The notes under the pieces were generated by a model. It was not told where the DNA came from and did no database searches. It saw nothing but the letters and a program-made list of their open reading frames with translations. Both the position numbers and the translations under genes were made by a program. DNA of 64,000 nucleotides, from contig NC_088338.1 in assembly GCF_036884655.1 (NCBI RefSeq), positions 4,225,501 through 4,289,500 on the forward strand, in the 5' to 3' direction. Source of the stretch: Musa acuminata AAA Group (taxonomy: Eukaryota; Streptophyta; Magnoliopsida; Zingiberales; Musaceae). Numbering within the stretch: the first letter of the stretch is position 1; each line of letters opens with the position of its first letter. This document shows positions 9,533 through 19,579 of the stretch, piece by piece.

Positions 9533-11485
9533 CTCCAAACTGTCGGTTATTGGTGAAGTATGTTGGTGGCTATGTAGCCATTTTCGAGTTCTCATATGTT
9601 GTAGCCATATGAAAGTTTCATTAGAGATAACATTGGCCTGTTTTGCAGTTGAATCAGGTGGAGATTTTACAATCTACATTGTTAATCACATTACAAATGT
9701 TACAATTAAATAATGCTGAATGGAATAAGCAGTCACAGAACTACAAAACTCTACACATCTAATTGGAACAAAAAATCCTTAGCAGAAGGTAACTAAAAGT
9801 TATTAGATGAATCCTTATCTGTTGCATAGCTCTAGACCGAACCAAATCTGATCTAAGGGACATATTTGCAAAACATCCATAGAGTTGGTAAATCCTAATC
9901 CTAAGTAATTCATTGTAACATCTCTATCAGACAAGTATCATTTAGCAACTTACCATTGCTAAAAACATTGCTCATACATCAATGCAAGCAACCTTAACCT
10001 GCGAGCAGAAAAGTTATTTTCATGACAAACCTTACTCACCTAGATCGCAAAGGAACAACTTTAATATGACACCAAGGCCACCCTCTCATCCATCCCAAAA
10101 ATATGTACCAAATTAGAAGTGATCAAAGCATGACAGATGCATTTATTATTTTGTTGCCCAAAATTACCCTTAGCTCAAGGATACTATCATGAATATAATC
10201 ATCAACTTTTAATAAATAACTGAACTGCAGTAAAGTGCTTGTATATGTGAAAATGTAATAGCATAACAGTAACATATTTAAACCAAAGGTAAGAATGTAA
10301 TGACAAATAGTAAATGGCAGCAAGTAAGACAAAGGTGAGTGAATGCGTGACCAACAAACTATTCTAACGCTATTCGGACATTAGCTTGATTGAGAGTAGT
10401 GAGAATTATTATATGATCATTGCTACCACATTAGCCTTGTAATTAACTATATTTAGCATTCTGATTCTTATACTTTCAAAAACAAATTTTAGATTCTTAT
10501 ATTTATAAAAGAAAAATATTTAATCTCGTTTTTCCTTACGACGTCGACTCAGTTGATGAAAATATTGCACGTGCTCAGAGATAAATCGAAATGAGGCAAA
10601 GTCAGCACATGCTCAATAGTAAACTCTACAGTATTTTCATCAGTAAAATTGACGACGTGAGAAAAAACAAGATTAAATCCTTCACTTTCATAACTATAAG
10701 AATCCCAATGTAATTTTTAAAAATATAAGACCGTGATGCTAGAGATAACTAATTAAAAGGAGTAATCTATAATTAGCCCTTCAAAAATATATAATTAGCG
10801 CTTACAAAATCTGACAGCCCTGTCAAACTTATGTCCAAGTAGAGATAACAATTAAATAATACACAGAAGTCGATTGCTGCTTCTATTTCCAAAATCCGAA
10901 CTTCATACTCAATCCAGATATGAATGAAGCGAATCATACGACTACATAATTGCCTGGAATTTACTAGGACCATCATCTGCTTCCATATCATGTCTCATTC
11001 ATCATGCATTCCAGCAACTTAAGATGAACAGCAGAAACGTTACCATGCTGGAATAATGTTAACGAGCTTGGTACAGATATAACGCATAATGCATCGTTCG
11101 TGCAGATCCATGCAGATGAATTCAGAACATAATGATGCCAGAACTCCGAAGATAAACTAAGATGCAATAGACAATTCTAGCACATACCAAATAACTATTC
11201 GACTCATCCACATTTGGGAATCCAGTAAGTAACTGCTGCCCGCTCCCAGAGCCATACGGCACATCGAGCGAATGCAACCGAAACGTCGTCCTCTAGTGCA
11301 TCAGCTTAACCACACTACCATAAGTAATATTCCAAACAAAGGGAGAAAACAAGTTAGAAAACATATATGACGAGACAATCTAGGGTGAGGATGAGATCCA
11401 CCAACCTCGACGCCCTCTTCGCCTCCGCGGGGAACTCAAGGCCGAAGTAAAGGAAGATAGAGAGGGCGAATTAGGAGAAGGCCAT
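9533..11485 (-). pseudogene. SDF2: SDF2-like (MIR-domain ER chaperone partner) pseudogene
   Basis: Three minus-strand exon-like blocks match the plant SDF2 family in order. Exon 1 (11485-11406) starts ATG and resembles the signal peptide, but codon 5 is TAA (MAFS, stop, FALSIFLYFGLEF). Exon 2 (about 11330-11188) reads ITYGSVVKLMH, then TAG where SDF2 normally has Glu, then RTTFRLHSLDVPYGSGSGQQ and GFPNVDESNSYL. Exon 3 (9673-9533) is open and in phase: IVKSPPDSTAKQ, then WLQHMRTRKWLHSHQHTSPI. Real splice sites remain (introns present, so this is not a retrocopy), but no clear AG acceptor precedes exon 2 and the last exon, which should carry the third MIR repeat and C terminus, was not found. 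In intact form SDF2 acts in the ER with ERdj3B/BiP in glycoprotein quality control. Two stops plus a missing exon make function very unlikely. Confidence 0.85.
10430..10795. mobile_element. MITE-like element with about 150-bp inverted repeats, inside the SDF2 pseudogene
   Basis: The left arm (GTAATTAACTATATTTAGCA through GATTCTTATATTTATAAAAG to TTAATCTCGTTTTTC) pairs with the right arm (GAAAAAACAAGATTAAATCC through ATAACTATAAGAATCC to CTATAATTAGCCC) in inverted orientation. The short core holds GATGAAAATATTGC and GTATTTTCATCAG, also inverted. There is no coding capacity. It lies in the pseudogene's intron between exons 2 and 3. Exact ends and target duplication were not fixed. Confidence 0.7.
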
Positions 11486-11489
11486 GAGG

Positions 11490-12680
11490 AGGAGGAGGAG
11501 GATTAAAAACCAATTCAGCCCATCGAGGGGAGACCGGGCAGGCGGCGATGGGGCGGAGAAGGCTGCGGAGGCCGGGATCCTGCGGCGGGAGAGGCCCTGA
11601 CGGAGCCACGGCGACTGGGTCACCGCTGAGGGGGAGGAGCAGGCGAGGGCACGAGTCTCTCTTTTTCTCTTTCGCCATCGCTGCCGTCGGTTACCTGCTT
11701 TCTGTGCTTTTGGGCCCGGGAATGTTGGGCCACGTCAAAGTGTTGTTGCGGCAAATCGTACAGTGACGCGTGGCATCGTAAACCCGCGGGATTTTGTACC
11801 GTGTCCTACCATTGGGAACAAAACGACAAATAAAGTTATTGGATCGGATCCAATTAGGATCCAGGTCCAAACCCGAAAGGATCCACACTCGGGCTCGTAA
11901 GTGCATCATGAGATACCGTCAATGGGTTTCTCTTTTTTATTCATTTTACGTACTGGTGTTTAGTTTACTTAAACCAATTTAAATATCTGTTAGTTAAGAA
12001 CTATTTATTTAAGTCAAACTTGGGATCATATTATATATGCGGATAGTTTATGATGAGATGAAACACTTTGGGTATTTGTCTGTACGTATAACTCAAATCA
12101 GATTCCTGTTGTCGTTCATGTCTGATTCAGTAGTCCGCTCCATCTACTAATGTCACATAAACTAAGTTCATCTTTGTTTATGCGAACTATCGACCATTAT
12201 AATCAATATTATGCGATAACAATGCAACCGACCAAGTATCGACATACAAAACTGACTAAACATCTGATTTGATATCGCAATGAATACAAAGCAATATGTC
12301 ATCTTTTTCTGTAACATATGCATGTCATTAGTCGAGTGAATACGGTGATATAATAATTAGGAGTTACACTTGACCCCCAAAAACTATAATTTAGATCAAA
12401 ATAGCAATTTTCTTTTACCGTGAAATGAGAAGCCAATTTGTGTTTGGGATTCTCGATCGTAAAGTCCATCCGACCGCATGATGTGCGTTCATCAAACTTG
12501 ATATGCGTGCAGAGCATTGATCGACGGAACCGATGATCAGTACTTATACAAGTATTGATCCCTTGTGCAGTATAGTGAACACTGTTCTTTTAACCGTATG
12601 ACAGCTGCTTTTATGGTAATTTGTGATCGGTTAGCAATAACAAGTGATTGAGACTTGAATAACAACACAATAAAACCCCT
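11490..12680. other. Upstream flank of the SDF2 pseudogene and intergenic DNA
   Basis: GC-rich to about 11690, presumably the old promoter or 5' region of the pseudogene, then AT-rich. Open frames here are on both strands of GC-rich DNA and show no domain. Confidence 0.4.
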
Positions 12681-12684
12681 TTGA

Positions 12685-13545
12685 AATTTCATTAAAAAAA
12701 AACCCTAACATACTCTACATAATCAAAAATTTTAAAATTTCTATAAAAAAAGATATTTCACTTTAATTTTTTTTTACAATTTTACGATTGGACGTTTACC
12801 GATGACACCCGATAATTAGTTTTCACCTAGGGGTTCTCCTTTTTCGTTACTTTGATAAAAATATCTTTCTATCCTTCATCAACCGCCTTCGACTATTGAC
12901 AAATCATTGCCACCTCCACTCCATCGTGAGGCTGTGTTGCTCATTCTTCTTTATTGTCTTTGTCATTTGCCTCCCCCTTTTCCCTCTATTTCTCCTCTTT
13001 CTTCCCCTCCCCCCACCTTTCTCCCTTTCCCATCACTCGATATCTCCTCTCCCTCCTCCTCCTATCTCTTCGCCCATCATTCCCCCTCGACCCCTTCCCC
13101 ACTCGTTATCTCTTTCCTCTTTGTCTATTCTTTTTTATCGTCTGTTTCTTCTCTCTTCTCATCCTCCTCCCCCTCTACCTATGCTCTTCCTTCTCTTTCT
13201 CCTTAAAGATGATAGGGTCTCACGGTGGGAGTGAGAGACAGAGGAAGCAAGAGTGATGAACGAGGGATCATTATATAGAGATGGCAGGGCTTTTATGTAA
13301 CGCAAAGGCAAATGAGACAACTAGTGGAAAACAATGTGGTAGCAACCATGATGAAAGTTGAGGGAAGTGGGAGATTATGACGATGGGATACTAATGGTCG
13401 AGAGCATGAGTGGTGGCGAAGGGGTACTTTTATCAAAGTAACAAAAAATATTTATTATTCACAACCATTTGCAATCCCTTAAAAAAATATTAATTTATTA
13501 TTTACAATTCCAGCATTATCAATTTTACCTCTTTTTCTTTCCCAT
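12685..13545. mobile_element. Inverted-repeat element with polypyrimidine core
   Basis: GTTACTTTGATAAAAATATC (12847 onward) is repeated in inverted form as TTTTATCAAAGTAACAAAAA at about 13429-13448, with AT-rich outer arms on both sides. Most of the core (about 12960-13200) is C/T-only and produces three overlapping Ser/Pro/Leu-rich frames that are compositional artefacts. No transposase is visible. Confidence 0.6.
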
Positions 13546-14700
13546 AATTTTTTTATTTCATCTCACTCCTTTTGATATCATCATCATCATTGTTTATCAC
13601 CGTTGATGCTTGTTACCATCGGTTGTCTCTTTTAGTGTTATTCTTTGAGATAAAAAAAGAAAAAAATGATGATTAGATAGAGAATATTTACATTTATTAG
13701 TAAAGTTTAATTCAGAAATAAATAATTTTTAAAATAAAATTATAAATGATAAATAGAGATTATAAATAATAATTTTCAAAATTAATTATGGAGGGCACCA
13801 TCGGATAAAAACCCAACAGTAAAGATTTTTTTAATTAAATTATTAAAAAAAAGTAATTTTCGTACTTATTTATAATTTGCTAATATATATTATATTATAT
13901 CATATAAATATTGGGTCACCAACCCAACATTTAGGTCGCATTTCCAATTCCCAAGTTCAATTAATATCACCACTGCATGAAGTCAGCAGATCAAGTCAAA
14001 CAAGGAGGGGTCGATAAATGGATAGCGAGTTCAACAACCAAAGCAATCTTCCACCACGTCGACCCTGACCCCACATGACACCTCCAATCAAAACGATCCA
14101 TAAGCTGAACAGATGCGGGCCCCTCCTCCCGGGTAATGCTGAGGCGTTGGACGGTAATCCGGTGATTAGGGCTTCTAATTATTAGCGGCAGTGGGGCGAG
14201 GCGGTGGTGGCGTCGGGGGGAGGGAAGTAAGCGCGAGGCGTACAGGAAATAATGAGGACCGCGATTCGTACCTGTCGCCCGCACTCGACGCAGTCCCATC
14301 CTCACATCCCGGGACCCGACGCGGGCCCATCTCGCTGTCAAATCAAGCGGTCGCACCGAGACAGGTGTCTGCTTGCGCCACGTCCCTCCAATCCCTAATC
14401 GACAGCGTCTTAACACAACCGCATTAATTAGATGCCAGCATCGTACAATATACCTGCTAATGATAAGACGGGGAGAAGCGAGTCCGGTCACCGCACACCT
14501 TCTCTGCTTCTTCTTCACGATCCGGACAAAAGCAGCAGTCTATTTGAAGGAGGGGAGCGAGGGAAGGGAAAGGATGAGAGATATCGAAGGGGAAGGGGTG
14601 AGGGGAGGAGGTGGTGAAGCTGCTGCGAAGAGGATCGGGTTTTGGGCTCTGTGCGTTGCATTCAGCGGAAAGGGCTGAGGGTTGAGATTTTATGGGAGCG
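13546..14700. other. AT-rich spacer then GC-rich region upstream of MIR156
   Basis: AT-rich to about 13900. From about 14020 the DNA becomes GC-rich with many CpG-containing motifs, as expected of a monocot promoter/5' region for the primary miR156 transcript. No confident TATA box was found. The open frames on both strands do not resemble known proteins. Confidence 0.4.
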
Positions 14701-14707
14701 AAGGAGG

Positions 14708-14797
14708 GGTTGACAGAAGAGAGTGAGCACACATCGGGGAAAATGGCATGACGTGGTGCTGTTTCCGCTGCGTGCTCACTTCTCTTCCTGTCATCCA
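14708..14797 (+). ncRNA. MIR156: MIR156 precursor hairpin
   Basis: The 5' arm at 14711-14730 is TGACAGAAGAGAGTGAGCAC, the canonical mature miR156. The 3' arm at 14772-14793 contains the star strand GCTCACTTCTCTTCCTGTCA (14774-14793). The reverse complement of the 3' arm differs from the mature strand only by two single-base bulges, and the two arms are separated by a loop region of about 41 nt. The flanks GGGT and ATCCAACC extend the stem. In plants miR156 is processed by DCL1 in the nucleus and represses SQUAMOSA-promoter-binding-like (SPL) mRNAs, setting the juvenile-to-adult transition. The primary transcript limits are not visible; the T-rich region downstream has no long protein frame and may be pri-miRNA. 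Confidence 0.96.
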
Positions 14798-14855
14798 ACC
14801 TTTGTTGTTCTATCCTCCTGTTCTCGTCGCTCGAGAGCAACGCTCGCTATCTCTT

Positions 14856-14933
14856 CTCGGGAGTCCCATGCATCGGTCTTATCTGTCTGCTCGTCTCGGG
14901 AGTTCCATGCATCGATCTTATCCGTCGGCTCGT
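14856..14933. repeat. 39-bp tandem duplication downstream of MIR156
   Basis: Two adjacent 39-bp units beginning CTCGGGAGT(C/T)CCATGCATC differ at about four positions. They would lie in the primary miR156 transcript if it runs this far. Confidence 0.85.
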
Positions 14934-14939
14934 CAGATT

Positions 14940-17900
14940 TGTGTGGCAAAGTGTGGTGGATGGTTTCCGAGGGTGAGAATGATGCAAATAATTGTTTTTG
15001 TGCTGTGCCCCATGGCTTCTTTGATTCCTTTCTTGCGTTCTCTCTTTTGCTTCAAGAAATCTCATGTTTGATTGTTTGCAATTCATAGTAACGGGTTTTC
15101 AGTGTTGTCCATTTGCATCCGCTGGGTTTTCTAAAGATTAGGGAAATTGTAGGAAAAAGCGTGACTTTTGAGAAGGAAAGAGAGTACAGACCGCCTCTGT
15201 CCGGACCGAATTGAAGGGAACAATCGAGAGGGAGGAAGAAACTAGAAAGAGTACATTACGCTACTCCCATCACTCAGCGGTCTGTGCGGCCTGAACGGAG
15301 GCTACTGTTTGGCAAGTCCTAGCTTTCTTCTTGTTCTCTTCCCTTCTGTGTGTTTCTTTAGTTTCTTTGCTTTCCCTTGTTTCTTGATGGTTTTAACTAG
15401 GGTTTGGTGGTAAGCTAATAAAATTTATGGAGAAGAGGAGCCCTCGGTGGTTTGTCTCTATGGCGGCTTCGTGAGGGCGGAGAAAGCTTCAGCTTTGATG
15501 AGGCACCATGAATCATTAGCATCTCTTCCTTCCAATTGTGTTTTCCCCCTTTCGTGCAACCGTTTTCTCACTTTTATTTGTTGTTGCTTCGCCAGGTTGA
15601 AAGAAGATTCAGTTTTGATGGCATGCCATGAGTAGTAAGCATCATTACCTTCCTATTTTGTTTATTATGCTTCCCTTATTTCTTTCTTTTGGTCATCTTT
15701 GCACTGAAAGGTTCGATTATTTTTATCTTCTCCTGTGACTATCTTTGCACTCAAAGATTCCCTTTCTGTTTTTTTGCTTTGTTTAAAAGACAGAAATGTC
15801 TATGGTTTCCGGATAATGAAACACTTTAGTTTTCTTTATCTCTTTCCTTTTTTTACATCTTTTCTCGATGATGATGAAAACTCTTGAATGTTGAGCTACT
15901 TTTATGTTCTGGATCTGGGTGTCATCGCTTACATTCACCATCTTCATATTTGTCATTCTACATGCCTTTGTTGAACTAGATGAGCCAGTAGAGTAAAAAG
16001 GAACGATCTTTCTATGCCTTCCCATATCAAGCATTCAGGTGCCTGTGCTCCACATAAGCTTTTGTTGTTTTTTTTCCAATTTGGTGGTGGTACCATTTCT
16101 GCAATAGCTTATTCCATGATGATCTCTCCTTGGTTCATTATCCTCTTGCCTGAAGATCTTGTTGCTTTTCACTGTGGAAACCGCAACTTTATGCCCTTTG
16201 ATATTTGGCTTATCCTAGCTGTCTTTCTCCCTTCTTATTTTGTCCACCACTCTCTCCTTTATCTGGTGTGATACTATAAGAACAGACTGTTACACCAATG
16301 AGAGCCCCACAAGTTGTTTTAGAAGATGGCTCTTTTCTGGTTGCGGTCCAGTCATGGTGGTCCATCCATTCATTTGTTTCTCTGTCGTTTGTGGTTGAAG
16401 GAATGATTCATTGCATGACCATTGATGAAGACATTTTTATTGTTTTCTTCACCCGTGGAAGGAAGGTTATCTTTTGTATATTCTTCTTTCTATGGTAGCT
16501 TCAGTTTGTTGGATTGCTTAAGATTGTTCACTATCAATTTAATTTAGCCAAAAATATATATATATATGACGATATTAGGACTTTTGTTGTATTAGTTGAG
16601 TTGGTGATGGTTAGTTTTTAGGGAGAACATAGTTTGTGTGGCAGAATTGGCCACTCATTGAGAGGAATAATTTCTGGACTAGGTTGACAGTGATTTTAAA
16701 TTGGAAGTGCAAGAGTGGTTCACTTCCAAAGGCATTGGGATTTTCAGGTTTTTCTGTGTAGATTGTTGGCTCAGATTATCAATGTTATAGTGCAATTTTT
16801 TGGACTTTTTGAATTCTGATTAAGGAAAGCCTAATTTGGAAGTTCGAAGTCCATGTTTATTAGAGAAGGATTCTGGGTACAAGGTTTCCATCGGAGGATA
16901 TGATTATTCAACTGGATTTTTTGCCGGGATGGGTTCTAGTAAGAGAAAGCAATTAGGTTCTTTTTGCTTTTATCAGGAAATGTAGTAATGTGCTGGATGA
17001 GGTTGTTTTGGTACCAAGGAGCGATCTACTAGCAAGTTCCTTTACTATAAGACTGTTTAAAGTATAAAAGGAAATATATATAATTGAAACTCAAATTATT
17101 GAGATTTTTTGGAACTTTTTGTCAAAACCACTCTGTTTGTTTTGCTGCTACAACTCAGAGATGTGAACTAATATTTACTGAGCATGATTAGTTTATTGAG
17201 TGTCCATTATTGCTCTAGTCTTGAGATTTTAAGTTATTCATGATGATGCATCATCACTATCATTGAGGAGAATAATAGGACTTTTCTTCATAGTTTTTTT
17301 CTCCATGTATTTTGTTTAGCTAACATAATTTCAGATCAATAAGTTAATGGTGGTAATAGTTATCATATGCCTTTCCTTTTTTTCACCTTCTTTAAGATAA
17401 AACTTGTGTGTAAGCAAGCATGGTATGAAAGGAAAATTTTACTCATATGCTCCTCTTCTAACCTCTACAATAAAGCTTGTATAGTTGTAGATGTCTAGAT
17501 TACTGTGATTTTGGGACCCCCATTGTTGGTAGTTGGGATGCATATCATCAGTTGAGGGCCATCGATAGGAGAATTGGAAAACTCCACTTCAATGTGGATC
17601 TACAATAACTATGACTAGTCTTGACACAGTGTCCATGAAAAATAGTTGTTCATGTTGTGTCTTTTAGCAAAATGACTTGTAGTAGTCCACTTAGCTTCCA
17701 TCTGCCATAAGCTTTATATAGATGGAGAATGTTATCATTGAACAAATAAGGCATTACATTTACGTATGTTAGGTACAATTTTAATATAGGAGAGACATCA
17801 TTGTCGTAATATGACTCAGATAATAAAGATCAAATGCAAATGTTGTATCAAAGGTAAATAAGAATGATCTTGTTGATTTTTAACTTGATCATCCTCATAT

Positions 17901-17950
17901 AGCAATTTCAATTCATATTTTTCATAATTGATTTCCCTTTTTTGTCTTTG
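14940..17950. other. Likely pri-miR156 downstream region and intergenic DNA
   Basis: T-rich, intron-like sequence with no confident coding region. It holds an imperfect duplication (AAGCTTCAGCTTTGATGAGG at 15485 and AGATTCAGTTTTGATGGCAT at about 15604, each followed by CATGA and CATC). A short stem-forming pair ACAGACCGC / GCGGTCTGT lies at about 15187 and 15279. Confidence 0.4.
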
Positions 17951-17955
17951 TCTAG

Positions 17956-18046
17956 TCAGCTGACAAGTCTCTTTCTCCAATTCAATTTGCTATTTACCCA
18001 GCTGAAGGCCTTGGCATGCAGACTGTTGAATTGTTTCTTGAGGAAG
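17956..18046 (+). CDS. Exon-like segment, unrecognised protein
   Basis: After a strong T-rich acceptor (TTTTTTGTCTTTGTCTAG) an open segment reads SADKSLSPIQFAIYPAEGLG then MQTVELFLEEG, up to a possible donor GAAG/GTTCAG. The amino-acid composition looks like real coding sequence but I do not recognise the family. It may be an upstream exon of the gene whose last exons are at 21838-22955; its end phase does not join those directly, so at least one linking exon would be missing. Confidence 0.3.
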
Positions 18047-18569
18047 GTTCAGTTTGATTGGTTTGCTTCCTGTCTTCTAATCCCTTGTATATATGTTGCT
18101 GTCTGGACTTGGTTCTTTCTTCCTAAAGACAAACTAGGCTTCAATGAGTTTGCAAGAATTGACTTACTCCAAAGAATACAAGGAACATGCATATGGGTGG
18201 CCCAGAATTTGAATAGACATTTTTATTCAAATGCCTAGTAGGATTATTTTAAAGGCAAAGTAACAAGAATCATCTTCAGATTACAATAGAATGAAATCGA
18301 GACAAAACTTTTATCATAGAGTCAGATTTCTCAACGTATATACATCAAGTCTACTTTTTAATAATGGAAAACATTCTTTAAGAAAAAACACTGATGGATA
18401 ACCCATGACTTAACGAAAGTACATCCAATCACAAAAAAACATGCCATGATGTTCCAACTAGTTGTGTATGCTACTTAATCCCTTCCTACAACTGAGCTCT
18501 TTTTATGAAAGTATTACTGCTCAAACTAAGAACAATGAAACCTTATTTTATTTTATAAATGAAGTTTCT

Positions 18570-18905
18570 TAGATCACCTCTACCTCTCTTAATACCATTA
18601 ATCTTGATTCATCTTGTCTAACTAGAAAGTTTATAGGTCTTCTTTAGACATGTCAAACCATTTAAGTAGTTTTCGCTTACTTTTTCTATCAAAACTACAC
18701 CTAGTTATTGATGAATGTAGTAAGCATTTCTTACTCTATATTATGGGAACATCTTGCATCCATCTCGGCATCCTCATATCAAACCGCCGGAGATTTCAAA
18801 CAAAATACAAGGGTGTCATCCCACAAATTGCTTGCTTACAAATGTTGGTCTCTGCATTTGATTTTCTGAATTGGGTTGTTCTAGTATCCTCATGACGAAT
18901 TGCCT
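18570..18905 (-). pseudogene. Decayed LINE (RTE-like) reverse-transcriptase C-terminal fragment
   Basis: Minus-strand translation, with stops and frameshifts, gives FDMRMPRWMQDV, then DRKSKRKLLKWFDM, then RGRGDLRN. These follow the order MRMLRWM / RLRWFGHV / KRGRGRPK found after the reverse transcriptase in a very common plant LINE family. It is a 5'-truncated, inactive relic. Confidence 0.65.
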
Positions 18906-19159
18906 ATTCTTGGTGATGTTTGGCTAACAAACCAAAATAGGTAGGTTGGTGTTGAATGCCACAAACTAAATTTCCTTAAAAACATTCCTTGGTAATTGGT
19001 TTTCACATTTGGGTTGTAGTTGATTTAGTATGTCAGTATAATTTTTGACTGATTCCTAGTTTAATTGGGGATCATGGTTATGAGCTTAGTATCAAATTGG
19101 CATTAGCATTTGTTTTAATTTATAGTTTTTCTTAGTTTTGCATGATTAACTATTTCTGT

Positions 19160-19575
19160 ATTACTCAAGGATGGGTTCCATTTGTACACGTTCCCAAACA
19201 TTGAATTAACTAGGAGCCTACTTGAGTTACCTGTAATCCTGGTGAAGATTCTGATATTTGGACGATCCACTCTTACAGCAAAGGTGATGGGTTCCTTCTC
19301 TTTTTGCCAGTCATCATGTTTGAATTTCATTCTTTAGAACTAGTTCATGCAAGCAGTCAAATAATTAAGAATTTCTTATGATTACATACTCACGTATGGG
19401 TTCTATTTGGGCACATCCCAAACATTGGACACACAAACTAGGAGCCTACTTGAGTTACCAGTAAGCCCAATGGAGATTGTGATATTAGGAAGTTTCACTC
19501 TTACGGCAAAGGCAATGGGTTCTTTATCTCTTTGCCAGTTATTATGTTTAAGTTTCATTCTAGTTTATGCTAGCC
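19160..19575. repeat. Imperfect tandem duplication, period about 225 bp
   Basis: ATGGGTTCCATTTG (19171) and ATGGGTTCTATTTG (about 19396) start two units that share AGGAGCCTACTTGAGTTACC, TTTGCCAGT(C/T)AT and TTTCATTC in the same order. Confidence 0.85.
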
Positions 19576-19579
19576 ATCA

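Noticed and set aside
12896..13256. Three overlapping Ser/Pro/Leu-rich frames
   Set aside because: They come from a pure C/T tract inside an inverted-repeat element; composition alone keeps the frames open.
13991..14518. 175-codon minus-strand frame upstream of MIR156
   Set aside because: GC-rich promoter-like DNA with open frames on both strands and no recognisable motif.
15187..15287. Possible second microRNA hairpin (ACAGACCGC / GCGGTCTGT)
   Set aside because: Only about nine paired bases with a long loop; no extended stem and no known mature sequence.
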